In this document: in pieces, positions 23,584 through 31,941 of the stretch | How the letters are laid out: each line of letters opens with the position of its first letter | How positions within the stretch are numbered: position 1 is the stretch's first letter | Origin: Nocardioides marinus | GTDB taxonomy: Bacteria; Actinomycetota; Actinomycetes; Propionibacteriales; Nocardioidaceae | Assembly (NCBI RefSeq): GCF_013408145.1 | Contig: NZ_JACBZI010000001.1 | Coordinates: 1,116,001 to 1,180,000 of the forward strand | Length of the DNA stretch: 64,000 nt | Reading direction: 5' to 3' | Translations under genes and position numbers: made by a program | Notes under the pieces: generated by a model | Database searches by the model: none | Seen by the model: the letters and a program-made list of their open reading frames with translations, nothing else | What the model was told of the DNA's origin: nothing

Positions 23584-25086
23584 GTGACCTCGCTGACCGA
23601 GCTCGTCCGCAGCCACACCGACCTCGACGCGGCCGACGTGGCGTGGTTGCAGCTGCTGCAGGCGGACTGGCAGATCATCGCCGACCTCTCCTTCGCCGAC
23701 CTGGTGCTGTGGCTGCCCGACAGGGGCGGCTCGGGGTTCTGGGCCGCCGGCCAGATGCGGCCCACGACCGCACCGACGGCGTACGTCGACGACGTCATCG
23801 GCACCTTCGTGCCGGTCGGGCGCCGCCCGTTGCTCGACCAGGCCCTGGAGCAGGGGCGCCTGGTGCGCGAGGGCGACCCGGAGTGGCGCGACGAGGTGCC
23901 CGTCCGCGTGGAGACCATCCCGGTGCGCCACGGCGGCCGGGTGATCGCCGTGGTCGCGCGCAACACCAACCTGCTGGGCGTGCGCACGCCCAGCCGCCTG
24001 GAGCTGTCGTACCTCCAGACGGCGGCCGACCTGACCCGGATGATCGCCGCGGGCCACTTCCCGGCCACCGGGCAGCGCAGCGACCACGCCGACTCCCCGC
24101 GGGTGGGTGACGGGTTCGTGCGTGTCGACGCCGAGGGCAGGGTCGTCTACGCCAGCCCCAACGCGCAGTCGGTGTTCCGCCGGCTCGGGCTGCACGGCGA
24201 CCTGGCCGGGCACCGGCTCGTGGACCTGACCCGCTCGCTGGTGCCCTCGCGCCGCCGCCCGGACGAGGAGACGCTGAGCGCGGTGATGGGCGGACGAGCC
24301 CACCGCGACACCGAGTTCTCCACCGACGGCGTCGCGCTCATCGCGCGCTCGATCCCGCTGCGTCCCGAGGGGGAGCACATCGGCGCGCTGGTCCTGGTGC
24401 GCGACGTCACCGACCTGCGTCGCCGCGACCGGGAGCTGATCACCAAGGACGCCACCATCCGCGAGATCCACCACCGGGTGAAGAACAACCTGCAGACGGT
24501 GGCCGCGCTGCTGCGCCTGCAGGCCCGGCGGATCGAGGCGCCCGAGGCCAAGTCGGCGCTGGAGGAGGCCGTGCGACGTGTCGGGTCGATCGCGATCGTC
24601 CACGAGACCCTGAGCCAGGCCGTCGAGGAGGACGTCGACTTCGACGAGATCACCGACCGGCTCTGCGGCATGGTCGCGGAGGTGACCGCGACCACCGGAC
24701 GGGTGCGGATCCGTCGCCAGGGCTCCTTCGAGCGGCTCCCGTCGGAGACCGCGACGCCGCTGGCCATGGTCCTGACCGAGGTGCTGCAGAACGCCGTGGA
24801 GCACGGCTACGACGCCGACACCGCCGCCGACAGCGGTGCCGCGGCCCCCGGCGAGCCCGCGGGGGGCACGATCACGGTGGAGGTGGGCCGGCGAGCGGGG
24901 CGGCTGGAGGTCGCGGTGGTCGACGACGGTCGGGGGCTGCCCGAGGGCTTCACCCTCGACGGGTCGACCAACCTGGGCCTGTCCATCGTGCGGACCCTCG
25001 TCGAGTCCGAGCTCGGGGGCAGGCTCACGCTGGGGCCGGCCGAGGGGGGAGGGACCCGCGCAGGCATCGACCTGCCCCTGGACTGA
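23584..25086 (+). CDS. pdtaS: Sensor histidine kinase PdtaS
   Basis: A 500-residue soluble histidine kinase. The N-terminal 155 residues form a GAF-like domain (IADLSFADLVLWLPDRGGSG), then a PAS-like domain (about 175-280). EIHHRVKNNLQTVAALLRL at 295-313 is the HisKA_2 phosphoacceptor, followed by the ATPase parts VLTEVLQNAVEHGY (N box), VVDDGRGLPEGF (G1) and LGLSIVRTLVESELGG (G2). This matches PdtaS, which in mycobacteria phosphorylates the RNA-binding antiterminator PdtaR. No pdtaR gene is adjacent, as is also the case in mycobacteria. WhiB1 next door is a conserved neighbour as far as I recall. Confidence 0.92.
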   Translation: MTSLTELVRSHTDLDAADVAWLQLLQADWQIIADLSFADLVLWLPDRGGSGFWAAGQMRPTTAPTAYVDDVIGTFVPVGRRPLLDQALEQGRLVREGDPEWRDEVPVRVETIPVRHGGRVIAVVARNTNLLGVRTPSRLELSYLQTAADLTRMIAAGHFPATGQRSDHADSPRVGDGFVRVDAEGRVVYASPNAQSVFRRLGLHGDLAGHRLVDLTRSLVPSRRRPDEETLSAVMGGRAHRDTEFSTDGVALIARSIPLRPEGEHIGALVLVRDVTDLRRRDRELITKDATIREIHHRVKNNLQTVAALLRLQARRIEAPEAKSALEEAVRRVGSIAIVHETLSQAVEEDVDFDEITDRLCGMVAEVTATTGRVRIRRQGSFERLPSETATPLAMVLTEVLQNAVEHGYDADTAADSGAAAPGEPAGGTITVEVGRRAGRLEVAVVDDGRGLPEGFTLDGSTNLGLSIVRTLVESELGGRLTLGPAEGGGTRAGIDLPLD

Positions 25087-25100
25087 CCTGCCCCTGGACT
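25069..25100. repeat. 16-nt tandem duplication across pdtaS stop
   Basis: GACCTGCCCCTGGACT occurs twice in a row; the first copy encodes the last residues of PdtaS and the second follows the stop. The duplication does not change the protein and looks recent. Confidence 0.9.
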
Positions 25101-25116
25101 GAGGGCCCGGGGGCGA

Positions 25117-25368
25117 TCAGGCGGTGCGGACGCGGGCGCGCGACGTACGCCGCTTCAGCGCCCGGCGCTCGTCCTCGCTGAGGCCACCCCAGACACCGTG
25201 GTCCTGGCCGGCCTCGAGGGCCCACTGCAGGCACTGCTCGCGCACGTCGCAGCGACGACAGACCTGCTTGGCCTCCTCGATCTGGAGGATCGCAGGACCC
25301 GTGTTGCCGATCGGGAAGAAGAGCTCGGGGTCCTCGTCGAGGCAGGCGGAACGGTGGCGCCAATCCAT
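25117..25368 (-). CDS. whiB1: WhiB1-type iron-sulfur regulator
   Basis: An 83-residue Wbl protein. MDWRHRSACLDEDPELFF opens it, then cysteines C9, C37, C40 and C46 (CRRCDVREQC) bind a [4Fe-4S] cluster, GVWGGLSEDERRALKRR is the turn and basic DNA-contact region. Length and sequence agree with WhiB1/WblE, which binds SigA and reacts with nitric oxide and is essential in mycobacteria. The ATG at 25368 has GGAAAGAGG upstream. A longer open frame upstream is a chance extension. Confidence 0.94.
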   Translation of the reverse strand: MDWRHRSACLDEDPELFFPIGNTGPAILQIEEAKQVCRRCDVREQCLQWALEAGQDHGVWGGLSEDERRALKRRTSRARVRTA

Positions 25369-25613
25369 GGCTGGGATATCCCTCTTTCCTTCTACGTCCG
25401 GGCAAGCCAGGGGTGGCAGGGCCTGCGGCGCTGTCGCCGGGTGGTCGTGGGCACGCCGGTGGGCATGCAGGAGTTGACTCAACCTCGAGCGCAGCGACCA
25501 GCGTGGCAAGGATTGGATCGCTAAACAAGACCCTGACGCCCTCCGGAGTGGTTTCTTACGTCACAGCGGTGTTTCGCGGAGATGGCGTGCGAGGCGTGCT
25601 ATGGCCCGAAGAC
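25369..25613. other. whiB1 upstream region
   Basis: The 245 nt upstream of whiB1 hold no gene. The part nearest whiB1 is GC-rich, and an AT-richer part at about 25505-25575 probably carries its promoter, which would imply a long leader. I could not fix a -35/-10 pair or a clear CRP site, though mycobacterial whiB1 is CRP-regulated. Confidence 0.35.
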
Positions 25614-25619
25614 TAGTCT
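25614..25619 (+). promoter_or_regulatory. -10 hexamer of small membrane protein gene
   Basis: TAGTCT, 8 nt before the GTG at 25628. Confidence 0.5.
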
Positions 25620-25627
25620 CTCCCCTC

Positions 25628-26041
25628 GTGGACGCCGCCGACCAGACCGACCCGAGCCGCGACCCCCGACCCGCTCCGCTGGTCGTGGCCGCCAGCCTGG
25701 CCGGCCTGGAGGGGCTGGTGCTGCTGCTGCTCGCGGCGCTGGAGACGGCGAGCGTGGACAGCGAGCGGCTGTCGCTGGGTGTCTCGACCGCGATCTTCTT
25801 CGCGCTCACCGGTGCAGCGGTGCTCGGCTGCGCGTGGGGGCTGCTGCGGCTGGCCTCGTGGGCGCGCGGCCCGTTGCTGCTGGCCCAGCTCATTGCGCTG
25901 GGCCTGGCCTGGAACCTCAAGGACGCCCCGCTCGTCGCGCTCGTGCTGGTCGGCTGCGGCCTGGTCGCGCTGGCCGGGATGCTGCACCCCGACACGATGC
26001 GGGCGCTGGGGACGCTGCCGGAGGAGGACCCGCAGGCCTAG
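25628..26041 (+). CDS. Small integral membrane protein
   Basis: A 137-residue protein with four hydrophobic helices (about residues 16-38, 50-72, 78-96 and 100-120) and a short acidic C-terminal tail. It is of a type widespread in actinobacteria but without a named function. An ATG 27 nt earlier overlaps the promoter hexamer, so the GTG is preferred. It converges on the sigma factor gene with 25 nt between. Confidence 0.65.
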   Translation: MDAADQTDPSRDPRPAPLVVAASLAGLEGLVLLLLAALETASVDSERLSLGVSTAIFFALTGAAVLGCAWGLLRLASWARGPLLLAQLIALGLAWNLKDAPLVALVLVGCGLVALAGMLHPDTMRALGTLPEEDPQA

Positions 26042-26066
26042 ACCGGGTGGGGGGACCGCCGAGGCG

Positions 26067-26933
26067 TCACTCGGCGTTCTGCAGCGACGTGCGCAGCTGC
26101 TCCAGGGTGCGGTTGAGCAGCCGGGAGACGTGCATCTGCGAGACGCCGATCTCCTCGGCGATCTGGCTCTGCGTCATGTTCTTGAAGAACCGCAGCAGCA
26201 GGATCTTCTTCTCCCGGGCGTCGAGCTGGTCGAGCAGCGGCTTGATCGACTCGCGGACCTCGACGTGCTCGAGCCCCGCGTCGACCTCGCCGAGTGCGTC
26301 GAGCATCGAGGCGGCGCCGTCGTCGGAGTCGTCCGAGGCGTCCAGGGACAGGGTGGAGTAGGCGTTGGAGGACTCGATGCCCTCCACGATCTCCTCCACG
26401 GTGCAGCCGATGTGACCCGCCAGCTCGGCGGCCGTGGGGGAGCGCCCGAGGGACTGGGTCAGCTCGGCCGTGGCCGTGCCGATCTGCATGCGCAGCTCCT
26501 GCAACCGACGGGGCACGCGGATGGCCCAGCCCTTGTCGCGGAAGTAGCGCTTGATCTCGCCGATGATCGTCGGCGTGGCGTAGGTCGAGAACTCCACCCC
26601 GCGGCCGGTGTCGAAGCGGTCGACGCTCTTGATCAGGCCGATCGTGCCGACCTGGACGAGGTCCTCGAACGGCTCGCCGCGGTTGCGGAACCGGCGGGCG
26701 CAGTGCTCGACCAGCGGCAGGTGCAGACGCACCAGGGCGTCGCGCGCCGCCTCCCGGCTGGCCGCCGACGCGTCCTCGTCGAGGAACTCCACGAAGAGCT
26801 CGGCGCTGCGTCGCCGGGTCTCCTCGATGCCCTGGCGACGCAGGTCGGCGGGCTCGGGCGGGTCGGGCACCTCGGGCAGTGCCACCTCGGGCAGCGGGGT
26901 GGCCGGTCGGTCCTGGCCAGGGGCCGCGGACAT
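26067..26933 (-). CDS. SigB/SigF family stress sigma factor
   Basis: A 288-residue sigma factor of the SigB/SigF/SigG group. After a Pro/Glu-rich tail, region 2 reads FRNRGEPFEDLVQVGTIGLI and STYATPTIIGEIKRYFRDKG, region 3 spans the middle (RRLQELRMQIGTATAELTQS), and region 4 is LDAREKKILLLRFFKNMTQS with IAEEIGVSQMHVSRLLNRTL. It starts 2 nt after the RsbW-type gene stop, so the inhibitor and its sigma factor are made together. General stress or developmental control is expected from the family. Confidence 0.9.
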   Translation of the reverse strand: MSAAPGQDRPATPLPEVALPEVPDPPEPADLRRQGIEETRRRSAELFVEFLDEDASAASREAARDALVRLHLPLVEHCARRFRNRGEPFEDLVQVGTIGLIKSVDRFDTGRGVEFSTYATPTIIGEIKRYFRDKGWAIRVPRRLQELRMQIGTATAELTQSLGRSPTAAELAGHIGCTVEEIVEGIESSNAYSTLSLDASDDSDDGAASMLDALGEVDAGLEHVEVRESIKPLLDQLDAREKKILLLRFFKNMTQSQIAEEIGVSQMHVSRLLNRTLEQLRTSLQNAE

Positions 26934-26935
26934 GC

Positions 26936-27349
26936 TCAGGCGCCCGGGGCGAGGTCGGGGGTCATCACGAGCGTGACGACGAGCTCGCCCTCGGTGGTGC
27001 TCACGGTGGCACTGCTGGCCAGGGTGGTGAGCACCTGCCAGGCGAAGGAGTCGTGGTCCGGCGGCGAGGGCTGCGAGGCCCGGACGGCCACCGCGACCGT
27101 GAGCCGCCCGGGGGCGAGGGCGAAGCGACCGGTGAGGTCCGAGCCGGGATCGGCCTCGGGCAGCACCATCGCGCACGCCTCGCCGACCGCCATCCGGAGG
27201 TCCTCGATGTCGTCGATGGTGAAGTCGAGCCGGGCCGCCAGGCCGGCGGTGAGGGTGCGCAGGACCGAGACGTAGGCGCCGTCGGCGGGCAGGCGCAGCT
27301 CGACGTCGGGGCGATCACCGAGCAGGTCGGTCTGACCGGGCAGTGTCAT
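26936..27349 (-). CDS. RsbW-type anti-sigma factor (HATPase kinase)
   Basis: A 137-residue serine-kinase anti-sigma factor for the sigma gene just downstream. The GHKL ATPase fold is visible: DFTIDDIEDLRMAVGEACAMV holds the N-box helix. The later glycine-rich lid is weak (FAWQVLTTLASSATVSTTEG), so nucleotide handling may be reduced. In this family it binds the sigma factor and is displaced by an RsbV-type protein; no RsbV gene is beside it. The ATG at 27349 has GAGGAC upstream. Confidence 0.82.
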   Translation of the reverse strand: MTLPGQTDLLGDRPDVELRLPADGAYVSVLRTLTAGLAARLDFTIDDIEDLRMAVGEACAMVLPEADPGSDLTGRFALAPGRLTVAVAVRASQPSPPDHDSFAWQVLTTLASSATVSTTEGELVVTLVMTPDLAPGA

Positions 27350-27383
27350 GCGGCAGTCCTCGGGGTGCAGGTGGGCGGGGGTG

Positions 27384-27413
27384 GTCGGCCGGCCCCCGTG
27401 GGGACCGGCCGAC
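27384..27413 (-). terminator. Terminator after sodN
   Basis: GTCGGCCGG and CCGGCCGAC arms plus CCCC/GGGG form a strong hairpin 17 nt past the sodN stop, separating it from the RsbW gene. Confidence 0.8.
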
Positions 27414-27429
27414 CTGTCGCGGGCGCGAC

Positions 27430-27831
27430 TCAGGCCTTCTTGGTCTCCCAGAAGATCTCGGCGATCTGGTCGATCTTGGCCAGGAGCTGGTCGGCCGCCT
27501 CGGCGTCCATCGTGCCCTTGGTGCCGCCGGCGCCGGCGAGCTTGGTCGCCTCGTTGACCAGCGTGTGCAGCTGGGGGTACTTCTCGAAGTGCGGGGGCTT
27601 GAAGTAGTCGGTCCACAGCACCCACAGGTGGTGCTTGACCAGCTCCGAGCGCTGCTCCTTGATCAGCACCGCGCGGGTCCTGAAGTCGGGGTCGTCGCTG
27701 TCGTTGGCCTTGGCGATGATCGCCTTCACCGACTCCGCCTCGATGCGGGCCTGGGCGGGGTCGTAGACACCGCACGGCAGGTCGCAGTGGGCAGAGACCT
27801 CGATCGTGGGGGCGAACAGCTTCGCGAACAT
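27430..27831 (-). CDS. sodN: Nickel superoxide dismutase
   Basis: A 133-residue precursor of Ni-SOD, which turns superoxide into oxygen and peroxide in the cytosol. A 14-residue propeptide (MFAKLFAPTIEVSA) precedes the nickel hook HCDLPCGVYDPAQARIEAES, whose His1, Cys2 and Cys6 bind nickel once the propeptide is cut. The ATG has GAGAGGATCC just upstream. The maturation protease gene is divergent and 51 nt away. Nickel-dependent control (Nur) is known in Streptomyces, but I saw no clear Nur site. Confidence 0.96.
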   Translation of the reverse strand: MFAKLFAPTIEVSAHCDLPCGVYDPAQARIEAESVKAIIAKANDSDDPDFRTRAVLIKEQRSELVKHHLWVLWTDYFKPPHFEKYPQLHTLVNEATKLAGAGGTKGTMDAEAADQLLAKIDQIAEIFWETKKA

Positions 27832-27870
27832 GCGGATCCTCTCGTCGGGTCGTCCGTGTCGAACGCTTGG

Positions 27871-27877
27871 GACACTA
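27871..27877. promoter_or_regulatory. Overlapping divergent -10 elements of sodN and sodX
   Basis: On the plus strand GACACT (27871-27876) is 6 nt before the sodX GTG; on the minus strand TAGTGT (27872-27877) would start sodN with a leader of about 34 nt that holds a ribosome binding site. The two hexamers share the same base pairs, so only one can be melted at a time. Confidence 0.5.
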
Positions 27878-27882
27878 CTCTC

Positions 27883-28260
27883 GTGCACGCACCCCGGCGA
27901 CGACGACCACCCTCCTGGGCACCCTCCCGGGGCAGCTCCCGAGCGGGGCACCGGTGGGGGACGGCCCGGGTCCGGGGGGCCTCGATGGCCCCGACCCTGC
28001 ACGAGGGTGACCTGCTGCTGCTGCGCTACGACCGGGCGCCGGCCCCGGGCGACCTCGTGGTCGGGGAGCTGGCCGACGGCACGGTCGCGGTGAAGCGGGC
28101 CGTGGAGCGGCGTACGACGGCGAGCGGGGCCGCGGGGTGGTGGTTGCTCAGCGACGACCCGTCGGTCGGCGTGGACTCCCGGCACCGGGGGCCGGTGCCG
28201 GAGCAGAACGTGCGCGCCGTGGTGGTGGCCAGGCTCTGGCCGCGACCGCGCCGGCTGTGA
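27883..28260 (+). CDS. sodX: Ni-SOD maturation protease SodX (S26 family)
   Basis: A 125-residue soluble S26-type serine protease, half the size of a normal signal peptidase and without a membrane helix. GASMAPTLHEGDLLLLR carries the catalytic Ser34 and DGTVAVKRAVERR the catalytic Lys71; LLSDDPSVGVDSR is the third conserved box. Proteins of this kind lie beside sodN and cut the propeptide before the nickel hook. The first 30 residues are basic and rich in Arg/Ser. The GTG start is the only one that fits the frame. Confidence 0.9.
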   Translation: MHAPRRRRPPSWAPSRGSSRAGHRWGTARVRGASMAPTLHEGDLLLLRYDRAPAPGDLVVGELADGTVAVKRAVERRTTASGAAGWWLLSDDPSVGVDSRHRGPVPEQNVRAVVVARLWPRPRRL

Positions 28261-28306
28261 TCCATCGCACCCCGAGACGCCCCCCGAGGGGGCCGTGCTG
28301 CTGTGC

Positions 28307-28312
28307 CAGACT
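28307..28312 (+). promoter_or_regulatory. -10 hexamer of malic enzyme gene
   Basis: CAGACT, 7 nt before the GTG at 28320. Confidence 0.5.
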
Positions 28313-28319
28313 GCCCGCC

Positions 28320-29525
28320 GTGTCCGAGTCGCCGAACACCCCGCAGCCCTTCCGTGCCGCCCACCACCCGCACGAGGGCGACCCCGTCTTCGACCTCCAC
28401 GTCGGCGGCAAGATGGGCATCGCCTCGACGCCGCTGACCGGCAAGGAGGACCTCTCGCTGGCCTACACCCCGGGCGTGGCCCTGGTGTGCGAGGCGATCG
28501 CGGCCGACCCTGCGATGACCCAGCACTACACCTGGGTCCCCAACACCGTCGCGGTGGTCACCGACGGCACGGCCGTCCTCGGCCTCGGCGACATCGGCCC
28601 GGCAGCGGCGATGCCGGTGATGGAGGGCAAGGCCGTGCTCTTCAAGCAGTTCGGCGGAGTCGACGGGGTGCCCATCTGCCTGGACACCACCGACACCGAC
28701 GAGATCATCGAGACCGTCGCCCGGATGGCGCCCAGCTTCGGCGGCATCAACCTCGAGGACATCTCCGCCCCGCGCTGCTTCGAGATCGAGGACCGGCTCA
28801 AGGAGCGGCTGGACATCCCCGTCTTCCACGACGACCAGCACGGCACCGCCGTGGTCGCCCTGGCAGCCCTGCAGAACGCGCTGAAGCTGACCGGTCGTGA
28901 GCACGCGACCACCCGCGTCGTGATCTCCGGCGCCGGCGCCGCGGGCGTGGCGATCGCCAAGATCCTGATCGAGGCCGGCATCGAGGACATCGCGGTCACC
29001 GACCGCAAGGGCGTCGTGCACTCCGGTCGCGACGACCTCACGCCGGTCAAGAAGGCGCTGGCCGAGATCACCGCCGACCGCTGCGGTCGCGCCGGGACCC
29101 TCGCCGAGGCGCTGGAGGGGGCCGACGTCTACCTCGGCGTCTCGGGCGGCACCATCCCGGAGGAGGACGTCGCCCGGATGGCTCCGGAGGCGATCATCTT
29201 CGCGATGGCCAACCCGACCCCCGAGGTGCACCCCGACATCGCGCACAAGTACGCGCGCATCGTGGCCACCGGTCGCTCGGACTTCCCCAACCAGATCAAC
29301 AACGTGCTGGCCTTCCCCGGCATCTTCCGCGGCGCCCTCGACGTGCACGCCACGGCGATCACCGAGGGCATGAAGCTGGCGGCGGCCACCGCGCTGGCCG
29401 AGCTCGTCGGCGACGACCTGCGCGAGGACTACGTCATCCCCGGTCCGTTCGACCCCCGTGTCCCCGGTGCGGTCTCCTCGGCGGTCGCCGAGGCCGCACG
29501 GCGCGACGGGGTGGCGCGGCGCTGA
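28320..29525 (+). CDS. NAD(P)-dependent malic enzyme
   Basis: A 401-residue malic enzyme that decarboxylates malate to pyruvate. [19 protein letters not shown] contains the catalytic region with Tyr, [19 protein letters not shown] the catalytic lysine, [20 protein letters not shown] the metal site, and [20 protein letters not shown] the nucleotide-binding site; [20 protein letters not shown] is near the end. The short length without a phosphotransacetylase domain fits the NAD-preferring group. It stands alone as a one-gene unit. Confidence 0.93.
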   Translation: MSESPNTPQPFRAAHHPHEGDPVFDLHVGGKMGIASTPLTGKEDLSLAYTPGVALVCEAIAADPAMTQHYTWVPNTVAVVTDGTAVLGLGDIGPAAAMPVMEGKAVLFKQFGGVDGVPICLDTTDTDEIIETVARMAPSFGGINLEDISAPRCFEIEDRLKERLDIPVFHDDQHGTAVVALAALQNALKLTGREHATTRVVISGAGAAGVAIAKILIEAGIEDIAVTDRKGVVHSGRDDLTPVKKALAEITADRCGRAGTLAEALEGADVYLGVSGGTIPEEDVARMAPEAIIFAMANPTPEVHPDIAHKYARIVATGRSDFPNQINNVLAFPGIFRGALDVHATAITEGMKLAAATALAELVGDDLREDYVIPGPFDPRVPGAVSSAVAEAARRDGVARR

Positions 29526-29536
29526 CCGCGGCTGGG

Positions 29537-29542
29537 TAGCGT
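29537..29542 (+). promoter_or_regulatory. -10 hexamer of MDR-SDR operon
   Basis: TAGCGT, 7 nt before the ATG at 29550. Confidence 0.5.
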
Positions 29543-29549
29543 CGGTCCC

Positions 29550-30518
29550 ATGTTCGCCGTCTACGCCGACTCCTTCTCCTCCGAGGACCCGCTCTCCGCG
29601 CTGCGCGTGGGGGAGCGCCCGGACCCCGTGGCCCCCGACGGGTGGACCACGGTCACCGTGCGGGCGGCCTCGCTCAACCACCACGACGTGTGGTCGCTGC
29701 GCGGGGTCGGGCTGAAGGAGGAGTCCCTGCCGATGATCCTGGGCTGCGACGCCGCCGGCTTCGACGAGGACGGTCGTGAGGTGGTCGTGCACGCCGTGGT
29801 CAGCGACCCGTCGTGGACCGGTGACGAGACCCTCGACCCGCGACGCTCGCTGCTCTCGGAGAAGCACCAGGGGACCTTCGCCGACAAGGTCGTCGTGCCG
29901 CGCCGCAACGTGGTCCCCAAGCCGGCGTCGATGTCCTTCGAGGAGGCCGCGTGCCTGCCGACGGCCTGGCTGACGGCGTACCGCATGCTCTTCACCCGGG
30001 GCGGCCTCAAGGCCGGTGACACCGTGCTGGTCCAGGGTGCCGGCGGGGGCGTCGCCACGGCCTGCATCATCCTGGGCCGCGCCGCCGGGCTCAGGGTGCT
30101 GGCCACCAGCCGCGACGAGGCCAAGCGTGCCCGAGCGCTGGAGATCGGCGCCCACGAGGTCTTCGAGTCCGGCGCCCGGCTGCCGGTGAAGGTCGACGCC
30201 GTGATGGAGACCGTGGGACGCGCGACCTGGTCGCACTCGATCCGCTCGCTGCGCCCCGGGGGCGCGATCGTCATCTCCGGCACCACCTCGGGCCCGCAGC
30301 TCGACGACGCCGAGCTGACCCGCATCTTCTTCCTGCAGCTCTCGGTGGTCGGCTCCACCATGGGCACGCGCGACGAGCTGGCCTCGCTGGTCTCGCTCCT
30401 GGACGCCACGGGTGCCCGCCCCCTGGTCGACCGCACCCTGCCCATGGAGCAGGCCGCGGACGGCTTCTCCGCCATCGTCGAGGGCGACGTCTTCGGCAAG
30501 ATCGTCCTGACCCGGTGA
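29550..30518 (+). CDS. Medium-chain dehydrogenase/reductase (quinone oxidoreductase-like)
   Basis: A 322-residue NAD(P)H-dependent oxidoreductase of the MDR superfamily. ASLNHHDVWSLRGVGL opens the catalytic domain, GCDAAGFDEDGREVVVHAV follows, and VLVQGAGGGVATACIILGRA is the Rossmann glycine loop. The structural zinc cysteines are missing, as in quinone reductase-like and zinc-free enoyl reductases. The substrate is unknown. Its stop overlaps the GTG of the SDR gene. Confidence 0.83.
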   Translation: MFAVYADSFSSEDPLSALRVGERPDPVAPDGWTTVTVRAASLNHHDVWSLRGVGLKEESLPMILGCDAAGFDEDGREVVVHAVVSDPSWTGDETLDPRRSLLSEKHQGTFADKVVVPRRNVVPKPASMSFEEAACLPTAWLTAYRMLFTRGGLKAGDTVLVQGAGGGVATACIILGRAAGLRVLATSRDEAKRARALEIGAHEVFESGARLPVKVDAVMETVGRATWSHSIRSLRPGGAIVISGTTSGPQLDDAELTRIFFLQLSVVGSTMGTRDELASLVSLLDATGARPLVDRTLPMEQAADGFSAIVEGDVFGKIVLTR

Positions 30519-31192
30519 CGCGTACCCACCTGCTGACAGGAGCCGGCTCGGGCATCGGGGAGCTGGTGGCCCGGGCCCTGCTCGAGCGCGGTGACGACGT
30601 GCTCGTCGTCGCGCGGTCGGCGCAGCGGGCCGAGGAGATGGCAGCCGCGCTGCCCGGCGCCCGCACGCTGGTCGCCGACCTCGCCTCACCGGCGACGGCC
30701 GAGTCGCTGGACCTGCCGGAACGGCTGGACTCGGTCGTCCACGCCGCCGGGGTGGTCGAGCTCGGGGCGGTCGCCGACCTGTCGGTGCAGGCCTGGACCG
30801 AGCAGCTGCAGGTCAACCTGGTCGCTCCGGCCGTGCTCACCCGGGTGGCGCTGCCGGCGCTGCGCGCGGCCCGGGGCACGGTGGTCCTGGTCAACTCCGG
30901 CGCCGGGCTCTTCGCGCACCCGCAGTGGTCGGCCTACGCCGCCTCCAAGCACGGCCTGCGGGCCTTCGCGGACTCCCTGCGCGGCGAGGAGGCCGGGCAC
31001 GGGGTCCGGGTCAGCTCGGTCTACCCCGGGCGGACGGCCACCCCGATGCAGGAGAAGGTGCACGCCCAGGAGGGCAAGGAGTACGACGCCGACGACTGGG
31101 TGCAGCCCAGCACCGTCGCCGCGGCGGTCCTGCACGTGCTGGACCTGCCCGGCGACGCGACCATCCCCGACCTCACGGTCAAGCCGCGCTGA
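30515..31192 (+). CDS. Short-chain dehydrogenase/reductase
   Basis: A 225-residue SDR. HLLTGAGSGIGELVARALL is the cofactor loop (TGxxxGxG), VVHAAGVVELG the NAG-like box, and the Ser of VNSGAG with Tyr and Lys in SAYAASKHGLRAFADSLR form the catalytic set. The lack of an acidic residue after the second strand (VVARSAQRAE) points to NADP. It is coupled to the MDR gene by a 4-nt overlap. The pair probably acts on related carbonyl or acyl substrates, which is inference. Confidence 0.85.
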   Translation: MTRTHLLTGAGSGIGELVARALLERGDDVLVVARSAQRAEEMAAALPGARTLVADLASPATAESLDLPERLDSVVHAAGVVELGAVADLSVQAWTEQLQVNLVAPAVLTRVALPALRAARGTVVLVNSGAGLFAHPQWSAYAASKHGLRAFADSLRGEEAGHGVRVSSVYPGRTATPMQEKVHAQEGKEYDADDWVQPSTVAAAVLHVLDLPGDATIPDLTVKPR

Positions 31193-31201
31193 GCCCGAGC
31201 G

Positions 31202-31849
31202 CTACGTCGAGGGGCGCGAGCGCCACTGCAGCGCCCCGATGATCACCATCCGCAGCTGCGTGCGGGCGGTGTCGGCGATCTGCTGGGCCAGCGCCGGTCG
31301 GTCCGCGGCCGCGATCAGCGCCTCGGCGGTGGAGACCATGGCGTGCACGATGAGGTTGGAGAGGATCCGCAGGTCCTCGCCGCTCCAGGCATCGGTCCCG
31401 GGCAGGCGGGCCAGGTCGGTGGCCAGCTCCCGCTCGCACAGGTCGATCTCGTGGCGGATGGCGTCGCGGACCGCCGGCGGACCGGCGGTCCGCTCCCGGG
31501 CGATGAAGGCGAAGTGGGCTCGTTGCCGGGCGACGTGCTCGACCAGGATCTCCACCGAGCGGTCCACGATCCCGGCGTAGGAACCGGGCTCGCTGTCCAT
31601 GCGGCGTACGTCGCGGAGCATGGCGCGCAGCGACGCGAAGGACTCGTCGACGAGTGCCATGCCGAGGGACTCGATGGATTCGAAGTGCCGGTAGAACCCG
31701 GTCGGCACGATGCCCACGCGGCCCGCGACCTGGCGGAGCGACAGTGCCACCAGGCTGGAGTCCTCGCACAGCTCCAGCGCCGCGTCGAGGATCGCTCGCC
31801 GGGTGCGCTGCTTGCGCTCGAGTCGGCTCTCGGGGCGGGTCTCGCTCAC
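31202..31849 (-). CDS. TetR family regulator of the desaturase operon
   Basis: A 215-residue TetR repressor. Residues 12-58 form the DNA-binding part: RTRRAILDAALELCEDSSLV, then SLRQVAGRVGIVPTGFYRHF. The ligand domain resembles DesT-type regulators, which sense acyl-CoA and control fatty acid desaturases. The GTG at 31849 is 6 nt after TACGCT; a much longer reading upstream would cross the promoter. It is divergent from the reductase-desaturase operon, and two matching palindromes lie between them, so control of that operon is well supported by context. Confidence 0.85.
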   Translation of the reverse strand: MSETRPESRLERKQRTRRAILDAALELCEDSSLVALSLRQVAGRVGIVPTGFYRHFESIESLGMALVDESFASLRAMLRDVRRMDSEPGSYAGIVDRSVEILVEHVARQRAHFAFIARERTAGPPAVRDAIRHEIDLCERELATDLARLPGTDAWSGEDLRILSNLIVHAMVSTAEALIAAADRPALAQQIADTARTQLRMVIIGALQWRSRPST

Positions 31850-31855
31850 GGGGCC

Positions 31856-31861
31856 AGCGTA
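31856..31861 (-). promoter_or_regulatory. -10 hexamer of TetR gene
   Basis: TACGCT on the minus strand, 6 nt before the GTG at 31849. Confidence 0.5.
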
Positions 31862-31886
31862 TCGGGGTGGGGTCCCGCCCCAGTCA

Positions 31887-31902
31887 GTGCACGTGTGTCC
31901 AC
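31887..31902. promoter_or_regulatory. Candidate TetR operator O1 (GTGCAC-GTGT-GTCCAC)
   Basis: Inverted repeat GTGCAC, 4 nt, GTCCAC (5 of 6 positions paired), preceded by A as in O2. It lies just upstream of the TetR gene's promoter. Confidence 0.55.
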
Positions 31903-31941
31903 GATCACGAGGCGAGGTGGTCGGTGTCACCAGACGTCTCC

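Noticed and set aside
25505..25575. A CRP site upstream of whiB1
   Set aside because: The TGTGA-like stretch has no matching half-site at the right distance.
28026..30689. An 887-codon minus-strand open frame
   Set aside because: Shadow of sodX, malic enzyme and MDR genes; no recognisable domain.
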